Below, piece by piece: positions 1-7,617 of a DNA stretch of 64,000 nucleotides. The stretch lies in NCBI RefSeq assembly GCF_000403845.2, contig NZ_KE159568.1:62001-126000 (forward strand), given 5' to 3'. Position 1 is the first letter of the stretch. Every line of letters begins with the position of its first letter. Made by a program: the position numbers and the translations under genes. The notes below the pieces were generated by a model. The model made no database searches. It was given only the letters and a program-made list of their open reading frames with translations, and was not told where the DNA came from. This stretch comes from Eubacterium sp. 14-2 (GTDB taxonomy: Bacteria > Bacillota > Clostridia > Lachnospirales > Lachnospiraceae).

Positions 1-641
1 ATGCTTCCCACAAAGTTAATATCCGGGCAGTTTTTCAACAGGGGAAATGTCTCTTTCACCAGTGCGTTTCCCTTCTCTTCCTCTGCCCCGATGTTGACAA
101 TGGCTACTCTGGGCCTGTTTATTCCCAGTACATTTTCCATATATATGGAGCCCATCTTTGCAAACTGAACCAGGTGTGAAGCTCTGGCATCCACATTTGC
201 ACCGCAGTCAATCAGTAATGATACTCCCTGTTCCGTGGGAATCAGCGGGGCCAGAGGGGGACGCTCCACGCCTTTGATTCTTCCAACAATAACCTGTCCG
301 CCCACTAAAATGGCACCGGAGCTGCCTGCTGAAATAAAAGCATCTGCGTTCCCGTCCTTTACCATATTCATTCCCACTACGATAGACGACTGTTTCTTCT
401 TCCGAATCGCCATCACCGGAGGTTCCGCGGTTTCAATTACCTCCTCGGCATGAATCACTTCAATCTGTGAACCATGATAAGAATGCTTTGCCAGCTCCTG
501 GTTTATCACATCCTGCTGGCCTGTCAGATATATTCTGATATCCTGCCGCATCGTAACAGCATTTACCGCCCCTTTGATTATCTCTGCGGGCGCGTGATCC
601 CCGCCCATGGCATCTACTGCTACTTTTATCATTTCCTGCAT
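1..641 (-). CDS. plsX: Phosphate acyltransferase PlsX (3' part cut by window edge)
   Basis: Makes acyl-phosphate from acyl-ACP, the first step of PlsX/PlsY/PlsC phospholipid synthesis, as a peripheral cytoplasmic enzyme. The reading frame opens with MQEMIKVAVDAMGGDHAP, the hallmark N-terminus of the family, and continues with GSSGAILVGG and LIDCGANVDARASHLVQFA blocks typical of PlsX. About 213 codons are visible and the C-terminal third lies outside the window. The start at 641 has a GGAGG seven bases upstream; an internal ATG at 632 is possible but further from it. It lies downstream of yceD-rpmF as in many Firmicutes, but a terminator after rpmF and a yesL-like gene separate them here. Recognition is by sequence and is confident. 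Confidence 0.95.
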   Translation of the reverse strand, partial: MQEMIKVAVDAMGGDHAPAEIIKGAVNAVTMRQDIRIYLTGQQDVINQELAKHSYHGSQIEVIHAEEVIETAEPPVMAIRKKKQSSIVVGMNMVKDGNADAFISAGSSGAILVGGQVIVGRIKGVERPPLAPLIPTEQGVSLLIDCGANVDARASHLVQFAKMGSIYMENVLGINRPRVAIVNIGAEEEKGNALVKETFPLLKNCPDINFVGS

Positions 642-821
642 GAAATTTCCTCCTTACGGTCTGCAGACAGAATCCTGCTGTTTACTCTGAAAATCTTCCA
701 CTTCCACAGTAAGGATAGCCATACATCCCGCCAGATGGCCGGCCGGGCATGATGGCTGTTACTATATTTTTCCTGTCTGTCGAATGCCTATTTAAGAATA
801 TACTATAAGTATTAGGAGAAA

Positions 822-1472
822 TCAATATAAATCTTCTTTATATTTTTCATCTTCTGCCATTCTGTCCTCCTCGCTCATATATTTCCGGAAAACCCGCTCC
901 AGAATATAGCTCTGAATCCAGGTATAGACAGCGGGAAGGAGAAAAATCAGAACCGGTACCATATAGAAAACCAGCCCTGTAATCACAGCCAGCACCAGCA
1001 TCAGAACTGTCATGGGCAAGTGTACAATCGTCATCAGAATGGCATTTTTCATGGACTGTCTGACTGAATTTTCAAAACGGGCCATATAGGGAAACAGCCA
1101 GGAAACCCAGGCAAACCATATGGCCATCCCCACTACGAAAAACACTGCCAGCGGCCCCAGGGGACTTCCCTCTTTTGCATAAAAATTCATAATATACAAA
1201 TCCACCCACAGCACACCTCCGATGATCAGAGCAAGTACCCAGGCAACGGTGGTCTTTTTGAAATTATCCCGAAAAGCGCTGATATAGTCCCGGAACAGAT
1301 AACCTCTGTCGTGGCGCAGCACCTTATGAGTGGTATAGTACATGGCTGTGCACGCGGTCCCTGTGGTGATTACCGGGATACAGCTTACAAAAAACAGCAA
1401 ACTCAGACAGATACAGTCTGTAAATTTGGATAAAGACCTCATAAGGCCGCTGTCCAGATTAAATAATTTCAT
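822..1472 (-). CDS. YesL/DUF624 family membrane protein
   Basis: A 216-residue integral membrane protein of the YesL (DUF624) type. It has a short charged N-terminus (MKLFNLDSGLMRSLSKFTDC), about four or five hydrophobic segments and an Arg/Lys-rich loop (HKVLRHDRGYLFRDYISAF) that is conserved in the family. The biochemical role is unknown; in Bacillus yesL sits in a carbohydrate-use cluster. The start is set at 1472 because AAAGGAGG lies just upstream; an in-frame ATG at 1493 would put this ribosome site inside the gene. The C-terminus is rich in Glu and Asp. It lies between rpmF and plsX, an uncommon position for this family. Confidence 0.8.
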   Translation of the reverse strand: MKLFNLDSGLMRSLSKFTDCICLSLLFFVSCIPVITTGTACTAMYYTTHKVLRHDRGYLFRDYISAFRDNFKKTTVAWVLALIIGGVLWVDLYIMNFYAKEGSPLGPLAVFFVVGMAIWFAWVSWLFPYMARFENSVRQSMKNAILMTIVHLPMTVLMLVLAVITGLVFYMVPVLIFLLPAVYTWIQSYILERVFRKYMSEEDRMAEDEKYKEDLY

Positions 1473-1573
1473 TGCAGATTCCTCCTTTTTCATAAAATCA
1501 TAAATCTTTCACAGTAACACGGTATTTCCTGTAAGGGAACAAAGCGGACGAGTTCACAGGGTCTTTCCTGTAG

Positions 1574-1602
1574 AAAAAAAGGCCTTTCCATCCGGAAAGG
1601 CC
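1574..1602 (-). terminator. Rho-independent terminator after rpmF
   Basis: A perfect 9-bp stem, GGCCTTTCC and GGAAAGGCC around a 4-base loop, is followed on the minus strand by seven T. It lies 11 bases after the rpmF stop and separates yceD-rpmF from the yesL-like gene and plsX. Confidence 0.9.
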
Positions 1603-1612
1603 CTGCTGAATA

Positions 1613-1792
1613 TCAGTCCTGAGGAATAATCTCTTTCTTATTATAACTTCCACAGCTCTTGCAAACTCTGTGAGGCATCATTAATTCACCGCACTTACTG
1701 CATTTTACTAAAGTCGGAGCAGTCATTTTCCAGTTTGCTCTTCTTCTGTCTCTTCTTCCTTTGGAAGATTTATTTTTGGGACATATAGACAT
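1613..1792 (-). CDS. rpmF: 50S ribosomal protein L32
   Basis: A 59-residue, very basic ribosomal protein of the large subunit. The N-terminus MSICPKNKSSKGRRDRRRAN is diagnostic of L32. The C-terminal half holds a four-cysteine zinc ribbon (CSKCGELMMPHRVCKSC), so this is the zinc-binding form. Start at 1792: AAGGAGG stands seven bases upstream; a GTG two codons earlier would be too close to it. The gene begins two bases after the yceD stop and its ribosome site overlaps the yceD end, so the two are likely translationally coupled. It is followed by a terminator at 1574-1602. Confidence 0.97.
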   Translation of the reverse strand: MSICPKNKSSKGRRDRRRANWKMTAPTLVKCSKCGELMMPHRVCKSCGSYNKKEIIPQD

Positions 1793-1794
1793 GG

Positions 1795-2316
1795 TCACAC
1801 CTCCTTAAATTTGTTAAAAATATCCTGGATTGCTGCCATTCTTGGATCCGGCTCTGCTTTCTGGCACTGACATTCTCTCAGATTCAGACTGGCTCCGCAT
1901 CGTTTACAGATGCCTCTGCAATCCTCTCTGCACAGAACCTTCATCGGCCAGCTCACCAAAATTTCTCCAAAAATAAGTTGATCCACATCCAGACTCGTTC
2001 CTGTCATATAGTCGACTTCATCCGTGTCCGCTTCCGGGCTGCCCTTTTCAAGAGGTATTTCCTTCTCTATTACAACAGAAAATGCTCTCTCCACCTGCTC
2101 CAGACAGCGATCGCACGGAATTGCGATTGTAATTTCCGTTTCTCCCTGAATGAACAGTCTCCTGTTTTCCTCATTGGTAAACTTCATTACAAAAGGTGCT
2201 TTTCGCACGATGGGAAATTGTCCCAGTTTTGAATCAAAGGACAGTAATTCAATTTCCACCTGTTCTGACATTTCCCTGTTCTCACAGGAAAGGATGTCCG
2301 CTAATTCTACTTTCAT
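1795..2316 (-). CDS. yceD: YceD/DUF177 family protein (large rRNA accumulation protein)
   Basis: A 173-residue DUF177 protein. In bacteria and plants members of this family are needed for 23S rRNA accumulation, and the gene almost always precedes rpmF, as here. Visible features are the PCDRCLEQV motif near the middle and a cysteine-rich C-terminal part (CREDCRGICKRCGASLN, then CQCQ) that probably binds a metal. The start MKVELADIL at 2316 has AGGAGA upstream; the frame is open further upstream but without a ribosome site. Transcription probably starts from the near-consensus promoter at 2418-2446. Confidence 0.9.
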   Translation of the reverse strand: MKVELADILSCENREMSEQVEIELLSFDSKLGQFPIVRKAPFVMKFTNEENRRLFIQGETEITIAIPCDRCLEQVERAFSVVIEKEIPLEKGSPEADTDEVDYMTGTSLDVDQLIFGEILVSWPMKVLCREDCRGICKRCGASLNLRECQCQKAEPDPRMAAIQDIFNKFKEV

Positions 2317-2417
2317 GGCAGTCTCCTGATTCACACCCAATATAATGCCTGCTGGTATTATACATGCCGAAGTGCGCATAGATTACCATACCATGGATTG
2401 CGCAACAATCGTAGTAT

Positions 2418-2446
2418 ATTATAACTGTCAAATCCTGGTTTGTCAA
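2418..2446 (-). promoter_or_regulatory. Consensus sigma-A promoter for yceD-rpmF
   Basis: Minus strand: TTGACA, a 17-base spacer, then TATAAT, both hexamers exact, about 100 bases before the yceD start. Confidence 0.85.
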
Positions 2447-2461
2447 TCATTATTTTCATCT

Positions 2462-2627
2462 GGCAGTTCAGCCATCGCCGGCATTATGGGCGAATCATGC
2501 TGGCATGAATGAACTCATAATGCCGGCGATGAGCGAAACGCCCCTCAGGCCTCAGACAGGAGCTGCGTCTGCAGAGATGCCTGCCTGGCAGGCGGTCTGC
2601 GGCCTGAGGGACAGGGGCTGAACTGTC
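2462..2627. repeat. Nested multi-stem palindrome between ackA and yceD
   Basis: This 166-base segment fills most of the ackA-yceD gap and folds as a branched structure. The outer arms 2462-2473 and 2616-2627 match in 11 of 12 bases. Inside lie a perfect 16-bp stem (2473-2488 with 2516-2531), a perfect 9-bp stem (2543-2551 with 2601-2609) and a 7-bp palindrome (2579-2593). No T-run follows the outer stem, so it is not a simple ackA terminator. It may be a miniature inverted-repeat element or a structured RNA. Confidence 0.7.
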
Positions 2628-2641
2628 ACCGCAGCAGTTCT

Positions 2642-3832
2642 CTATTTTACCAGCGCCACTGTTTCACGGGCAATGGCCAGCTCTTCATTGGTGGGCAGAC
2701 AGAGTACGGTTACCCTGGAATCAGGAGTGGAAATAATCTTTTCTTCTCCCCGCACCTGATTGGCCGCATCATCAATTGCAACGCCCAGATAGCCCAGGTA
2801 ATCACAGACACCCTTTCTGGTCTCCGGTCCGTTTTCTCCCACACCGGCGGTAAAACAGATTACATCTACTCCGTTCATGGCTGCGGTATAAGCTCCCACA
2901 TATTTTGCTACCCGGTAAATATAAGTCTCCAGCGCCCGGATTCCTCCCTGATCATCTCTGGCAGCTGCCGCTTCCAGATCCCGGAAATCACTGGAAATAT
3001 GGGAAAGTCCCTGAACACCGGATTTTTTGTTCAAAATTGTCATAATGCCTTCCAGATCCGTATTTTCTTTTTTGGCCAGATATTCCATGGCTCCCGGATC
3101 AATATCACCGGAACGTGTTCCCATAATCAGACCTTCCAGCGGAGTCAGTCCCATGGAAGTATCCACAGATTTACCATTCTTTACCGCGCAGATGGAAGCA
3201 CCGTTTCCCAGATGGCAGACAATGGTTTTTAATTCCTCATATGGCTTTCCGAGAAGTTCTGCCGCCCGTCTGGAAACATAGCTGTGAGAAGTTCCGTGGA
3301 AACCGTATTTCCGTACCCCGTATTTTTCATAATAGTCATAATCAATGCCATAGAGATATGCCTTTGCCGGCATGGTCTGATGGAATGCAGTGTCAAATAC
3401 CCCAACCATGGGTACTCCCGGCATCAGTTCCTGACATGCCCGGACTCCGATTAAATTGGCCGGGTTGTGGAGCGGAGCCAGATCATTGCATTCTTCCACT
3501 ACTTTCAGAACTTCTTCATTTAAAATCGTGGAACATGCAAATTTTTCTCCTCCATGAACCATCCTGTGGCCCACTGCCCCGATTTCCCCAAGGCTCTTTA
3601 AAGCTCCCGACCGGGGATTTACCAGCGCTTCCAGCACCATCTGGATTGCCTGTTTATGGGTAGGCATGTCCGCATCTGTAATTTCCTTTTCCCCGCCTGC
3701 TTTCTGGTATACCAGTCTTCCGTCCAGACCAATTCTCTCGCACAGTCCTTTTGCCAGCACTTCCTCCGTATCAGAATTGATTACCTGATATTTCAGAGAA
3801 GAACTGCCGCAGTTAATTACCAGTACATTCAT
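2642..3832 (-). CDS. ackA: Acetate kinase
   Basis: Converts acetyl phosphate and ADP to acetate and ATP in the cytoplasm, the energy-yielding end of acetate fermentation. The 396-residue protein begins MNVLVINCGSSSLKYQ, the ASKHA-fold phosphate motif, and contains GHRMVHGGE, FDTAFHQTMP, KYGFHGTSHSYV and TNEELAIARE, all canonical for AckA. The start at 3832 fits this N-terminus; a longer frame to 3931 would run through the promoter. The usual partner pta is not in the window; the divergent neighbour is tmcAL, whose product uses acetate. Confidence 0.97.
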   Translation of the reverse strand: MNVLVINCGSSSLKYQVINSDTEEVLAKGLCERIGLDGRLVYQKAGGEKEITDADMPTHKQAIQMVLEALVNPRSGALKSLGEIGAVGHRMVHGGEKFACSTILNEEVLKVVEECNDLAPLHNPANLIGVRACQELMPGVPMVGVFDTAFHQTMPAKAYLYGIDYDYYEKYGVRKYGFHGTSHSYVSRRAAELLGKPYEELKTIVCHLGNGASICAVKNGKSVDTSMGLTPLEGLIMGTRSGDIDPGAMEYLAKKENTDLEGIMTILNKKSGVQGLSHISSDFRDLEAAAARDDQGGIRALETYIYRVAKYVGAYTAAMNGVDVICFTAGVGENGPETRKGVCDYLGYLGVAIDDAANQVRGEEKIISTPDSRVTVLCLPTNEELAIARETVALVK

Positions 3833-3913
3833 GATTTTCCCTCTTCTTTCTGACTTTATTTCATTTCTTATTCTGTTTCCTGACTTCTGCATATTGCTTA
3901 ACCGTCTTTTTTC

Positions 3914-3942
3914 ATTATAAACCAATCCCATCCGCTATACAA
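3914..3942 (-). promoter_or_regulatory. Promoter of ackA
   Basis: Minus strand: TTGTAT, 17-base spacer, TATAAT. It lies about 80 bases before the ackA start. Confidence 0.75.
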
Positions 3943-4058
3943 GGAGATTTTTCCGGAAATCAGTTTTCAGGTAACGTTCATTCATCTCTGCATCTCATGC
4001 TCTGCAAATGCGTACAGAGTACAGGCTGAACTGCCTGGTTCTCAAATTTGGGAAAACA

Positions 4059-4087
4059 TTGATAATGCACGCCAAAAAGCATATAAT
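4059..4087 (+). promoter_or_regulatory. Promoter of tmcAL
   Basis: TTGATA, 17-base spacer, exact TATAAT, 33 bases before the tmcAL start codon. Divergent from the ackA promoter. Confidence 0.75.
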
Positions 4088-4120
4088 CTATACAAACAGA
4101 CAGGCAGGGGGAAACAAAAT

Positions 4121-5383
4121 ATGATTATTCCTGGAATTATTGCAGAATACAATCCCTTTCATCAGGGACATGCCTTTCAGATTCAGACACTGAAAAAAAA
4201 GCTGCAGGCAGATTATGTAATTATCGCCATGAGCGGAAATTTCGTACAGCGGGGAACTCCCGCAATGACAGATAAATTCAGCCGGGCCCGGATGGCTCTG
4301 AGCTGCGGTGCGGATCTGGTGCTGGAGCTTCCGGTTCTCTATGCTTCCTCCAGCGCCGAATATTTTGCCAGAGGCGGTGTTTCTCTCCTTAACAGCACAG
4401 GGGTAGTCACTCACCTGGGCTTCGGAACGGAAACAGAACAGACTGACTTACTGTTGAAAACAGCCTCGGTTCTGAACCGCCAGCCAGAGGATTTCCGGCA
4501 GACCCTGCGGAAGGAATTAAAAAAAGGCCTTTCTTTCCCTGCCGCCAGAACCGCTGCTCTGAAAAAATATTTTGAAAACCAAAACATTTTTTTCTCAGCA
4601 GACGGAGAACAGATTCTTTCCTCCCCCAACAACATTCTGGCTGTTGAATACCTGAAAGCTCTGGAGTATTACCATTCCCCCATTCTCCCCTGCCCTGTGC
4701 TGCGCCGGGGCGCAGACTATCATGATACATCTCTGGACAGAAATTTCTGTTCTGCCTCTGCCATCCGAAAGCATTGCAGAGAATCTGCCAAATCTTCTCT
4801 TCCTGTTGATGATATTGTAAGCAAACTGCCTGGAAAAGTCTTGCCGGAGCCTGCACTGGATATACTGAAGCAATATCCCCACCCCTTTTTATGGGAAGAC
4901 GATTTTTCCATGCTTCTTCACTACAAACTGCTCACAGAATCTGCCGAACAGCTCTCCCTTTATGCAGATTCCTCTCCAGATCTCGCCCATCGTATAAAAA
5001 AAGAAATCGGCGCATTCCGCTCCTGGAGCAGTTTCTGTGAACATATGAAAACCAAAAATATCACGTTCAGCCGTCTCAGCCGCATGTTCCTGCATATCCT
5101 GCTGGACATTTATCAGGAAGATTACCGGTTATTTCCAAAGCCTTCCTGTCTGCGCATACTGGGGTTCCGCAAAAACGCTGTTCCTCTGCTTTCTGCCATG
5201 CAGCATGCCGGGTCTCTTCCTCTGGTTACCAGTCCCGCCCAGGCCGGACAGACTCTTTCAGACTCTGCATACCGCCTGCTGGCATATGACCTGAAAGCCT
5301 CTGAACTATACCGGGCCGGGGTAACCGCCAGAGGGGATTTCAGTCTGAAAAATGATTACAGACAGCCTGTTATCCGGCTGTAA
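4121..5383 (+). CDS. tmcAL: tRNA(Met) cytidine acetate ligase TmcAL
   Basis: Uses ATP and free acetate to form N4-acetylcytidine at the wobble base of elongator tRNA-Met, in the cytoplasm. The 420-residue protein has the family length. It starts MIIPGIIAEYNPFHQGHAF, with the nucleotidyltransferase HxGH motif (HQGH) at residues 15-18, followed by MSGNFVQRGTPA, DLVLELPVLYASSSAEYFA and LGFGTE, which identify TmcAL/YlbM. The start is preceded by an AGGGGG purine tract. It diverges from ackA, whose product supplies acetate, an arrangement seen in other Clostridia. A hairpin at 5385-5441 closes the unit. Confidence 0.93.
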   Translation: MIIPGIIAEYNPFHQGHAFQIQTLKKKLQADYVIIAMSGNFVQRGTPAMTDKFSRARMALSCGADLVLELPVLYASSSAEYFARGGVSLLNSTGVVTHLGFGTETEQTDLLLKTASVLNRQPEDFRQTLRKELKKGLSFPAARTAALKKYFENQNIFFSADGEQILSSPNNILAVEYLKALEYYHSPILPCPVLRRGADYHDTSLDRNFCSASAIRKHCRESAKSSLPVDDIVSKLPGKVLPEPALDILKQYPHPFLWEDDFSMLLHYKLLTESAEQLSLYADSSPDLAHRIKKEIGAFRSWSSFCEHMKTKNITFSRLSRMFLHILLDIYQEDYRLFPKPSCLRILGFRKNAVPLLSAMQHAGSLPLVTSPAQAGQTLSDSAYRLLAYDLKASELYRAGVTARGDFSLKNDYRQPVIRL

Positions 5384-5384
5384 C

Positions 5385-5441
5385 AGGCGCCGGATAATCT
5401 CTGCCGCACATTTCTGTCACAGCAGCCATTATCCGGCGCCT
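5385..5441. terminator. Hairpin between tmcAL and the purine genes
   Basis: A perfect 14-bp inverted repeat (5385-5398 with 5428-5441) begins two bases after the tmcAL stop, and the convergent transformylase gene ends at 5457. The tail is weak (TTCATA), so it may act in both directions. Confidence 0.65.
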
Positions 5442-5456
5442 TTCATACATAACGGT

Positions 5457-6635
5457 TTAATGATGGAACAGACGGATACCTGTAAAGCACATTGCCATAT
5501 GATATTTATTGCAGGTTGCAATCACATGGTCATCACGGATAGAGCCTCCCGGTTCTGCCACATAAACCACGCCGCTTCTGTGGGCCCGCTCAATATTATC
5601 GCCAAATGGGAAAAATGCATCTGAACCAAGGGATACGTCGGTCATCTGGTCCAGCCACTGGCGTTTTTCTTCCGGGGTAAACACTTCCGGTTTTACTTTA
5701 AAAGTCTTTTCCCAGACACCATCTGCCAGGACGTCCATATAGTCTTCCCCAATGTACAAATCTATGGCATTGTCTCTGTCTGCCCGGCCGATGTCGTCCG
5801 CAAACTGCAGCTCCAGCACTTTGGGAGCCTGACGCAGAAACCAGTTATCTGCTTTCTGGCCTGCCAGTCTGGTGCAGTGAATTCTGGACTGCTGGCCGGC
5901 GCCGATGCCAATGGCCTGTCCGCCCTTTGCGTAACATACGGAATTGGACTGGGTATATTTCAGGGTAATCATGGCAATGGCCAGATCTGTTTTCGCTGAT
6001 TCCGGAATCTCCTGATTCTCTGTTACCACATTGCTGAAAAAATCACTGTCAATTTTCAGTTCATTCCTTCCCTGCTCAAAGGTAATGCCAAACACTTCTT
6101 TATGTTCCACAGGACCAGGCACAAAATCCGGGTCAATCTCAATTACATTGTAATTCCCCTTTTTCTTTGCTTTTAAAATTTCCAGTGCTTCCGGCTCATA
6201 TCCGGGAGCAATCACACCATCGGAAACTTCCCGTTTAATAATCAGTGCCGTGGCTTTGTCACAGATATCAGACAGAGAAATAAAATCACCGAAAGATGAC
6301 ATGCGATCCGCGCCTCTGGCCCGTGCATAGGCGTTTGCCAGAGGAGTAAACTCTATTTCCATATCATCCACCCAGTAAATTTTCTTTTCCACCTCTGTCA
6401 GGGGAAGCCCCACTGCTGCTCCTGCAGGAGAAACATGTTTAAAGGACGTTGCTGCCGGAAGTCCCGTTGCCGCTTTCAGTTCTTTTACCAGCTGCCATCC
6501 GTTGAAAGCATCCAGAAAATTGATATAACCTGGTTTTCCATTTAATACTTTAATAGGAAGTTCGCCCTTTTCCATATAAATTCTGGACGGTTTCTGATTG
6601 GGGTTGCATCCGTATTTCAGTTCTAATTCCTGCAT
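5457..6635 (-). CDS. purH: AICAR formyltransferase (stand-alone PurH transformylase domain)
   Basis: Formylates AICAR to FAICAR with 10-formyl-tetrahydrofolate, the ninth step of purine synthesis. The 392-residue protein matches only the transformylase half of PurH: it starts MQELELKYGCNPNQKP and carries the catalytic Lys-His pair in ATSFKHVSPAGAA (K66, H67). The N-terminal IMP cyclohydrolase (MGS-like) domain of normal bifunctional PurH is absent. That activity is supplied by the gene just upstream, 19 bases away. The start at 6635 has GGAGG five bases before it; the longer in-frame extension overlaps the upstream gene and is unlikely. Confidence 0.9.
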   Translation of the reverse strand: MQELELKYGCNPNQKPSRIYMEKGELPIKVLNGKPGYINFLDAFNGWQLVKELKAATGLPAATSFKHVSPAGAAVGLPLTEVEKKIYWVDDMEIEFTPLANAYARARGADRMSSFGDFISLSDICDKATALIIKREVSDGVIAPGYEPEALEILKAKKKGNYNVIEIDPDFVPGPVEHKEVFGITFEQGRNELKIDSDFFSNVVTENQEIPESAKTDLAIAMITLKYTQSNSVCYAKGGQAIGIGAGQQSRIHCTRLAGQKADNWFLRQAPKVLELQFADDIGRADRDNAIDLYIGEDYMDVLADGVWEKTFKVKPEVFTPEEKRQWLDQMTDVSLGSDAFFPFGDNIERAHRSGVVYVAEPGGSIRDDHVIATCNKYHMAMCFTGIRLFHH

Positions 6636-6654
6636 AATTTCCTCCATAATAAAT

Positions 6655-7362
6655 TTATCTGTTCTTGTTAATGATTTTTGACTCATAAGCTCCTGTTTCT
6701 ATATCAATGTATCTCACAAACAGAGAGACTTTATTATCCTCATTCAGACTGTTCCAGATTTTTTCTGCAAATTCATACAGACTTCCTTCTATCTTCACCA
6801 GTTTGGGTTCTCCTTCAAAGCTGGGCAGGGGATTACCGTCTCCCTGATAAGTATGTATAAAATGTCCCTCCCCCTTTGCAGGATTTTCATAAGCAAACGT
6901 ATAACGGTTGCAGGAATCCGGACTTCCGTGGTTACTTTTCAGAACAGACATGGCATAGTTATAGCTGCCATGCTCCACATGCATAATACCGGAAATACGC
7001 GGGGTATAATTAGGGGCGTCCGGTTCAAATTCCCTGGTGCGCAGCGCCTGCTCAAAGGTCTGCTGCTTATCCATCAGCTCATAAATGGTATCTGTCTGGT
7101 CACCATTGGTCACAATTGTCTTATTGCCCAGTACCCTTACCGGAGCATAGATAATAAGGCTTGGGTCACTTAATTTAGACGCATCAAATGCCTGGGTGCG
7201 AATTCCTTCCCCTTCTTCCACAAAAATACGGTTTCTGCTGTTTTCACTCCTTCCCATTATAAAATATGCGGTCACTGCATACTTCCCATCTTCGGATTTA
7301 CCAATTACAATTCCTCTTCCCGGATAAGAATTATTCTTTAATTCTGTTTCCAACGATAACAT
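6655..7362 (-). CDS. purO: PurO-type IMP cyclohydrolase
   Basis: Closes FAICAR to IMP, the last step of purine synthesis. The 235-residue protein resembles the archaeal-type IMP cyclohydrolase family (PF07826): YPGRGIVIG near the N-terminus, AYFIMGRSENSRNR, ISGIMHVEHGSYNYAMSVLKS and a C-terminal VRYIDIETG. It is followed by the stand-alone AICAR transformylase, and together the pair replaces bifunctional PurH. Start at 7362 (MLSLETEL) with AGGAG five bases upstream; a GTG two codons earlier with GGAGG nine bases away is an alternative. Confidence 0.88.
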   Translation of the reverse strand: MLSLETELKNNSYPGRGIVIGKSEDGKYAVTAYFIMGRSENSRNRIFVEEGEGIRTQAFDASKLSDPSLIIYAPVRVLGNKTIVTNGDQTDTIYELMDKQQTFEQALRTREFEPDAPNYTPRISGIMHVEHGSYNYAMSVLKSNHGSPDSCNRYTFAYENPAKGEGHFIHTYQGDGNPLPSFEGEPKLVKIEGSLYEFAEKIWNSLNEDNKVSLFVRYIDIETGAYESKIINKNR

Positions 7363-7517
7363 GTTCACTCCTGATTTCCTCCTTCTGCTAATATCTCTGT
7401 ATATTCTATCATGTCCTGATTTCCGTTACAAGTAAAAAAGAATGCGCTATGCGCATTCTCCGCGCGCGAGCGGATTGCGCAGCAATAAACATCGACCCCG
7501 CGAGCTGCGCATCATTG

Positions 7518-7565
7518 TTTTTTCTTCTATAGGAAATCCAGAGGAATTTCCTATAGAAGAAAAAA
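7518..7565. repeat. Dispersed palindrome, copy A
   Basis: Perfect 20-bp inverted repeat, arms 7518-7537 and 7546-7565, 8-base loop. The stem contains CTTCTATAGGAAAT. It is preceded by TGCGCATCATTGT. Related structures lie at 30396-30463 and 35136-35175. The segment 7441-7517 upstream is also rich in short GC palindromes (AATGCGC and GCGCATT). Confidence 0.75.
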
Positions 7566-7586
7566 GAATCCTGCTTCGCAGGATTC
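7560..7586 (-). terminator. Terminator of cheV
   Basis: On the minus strand an 8-bp stem (GAATCCTG and CAGGATTC, arms 7566-7573 and 7579-7586) is followed by six T. A second small stem (GCCTGA and TCAGGC, 7590-7606) lies between it and the cheV stop. Confidence 0.85.
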
Positions 7587-7617
7587 CTGGCCTGAATCAC
7601 TCAGGCAAATTTATAAT

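Noticed and set aside
235-752. Two plus-strand open frames of 72 and 92 codons
   Set aside because: They lie antisense to plsX, which has clear family motifs and a ribosome site.
4407-5095. Several antisense frames of 60-150 codons
   Set aside because: They are opposite to tmcAL and lack ribosome sites.
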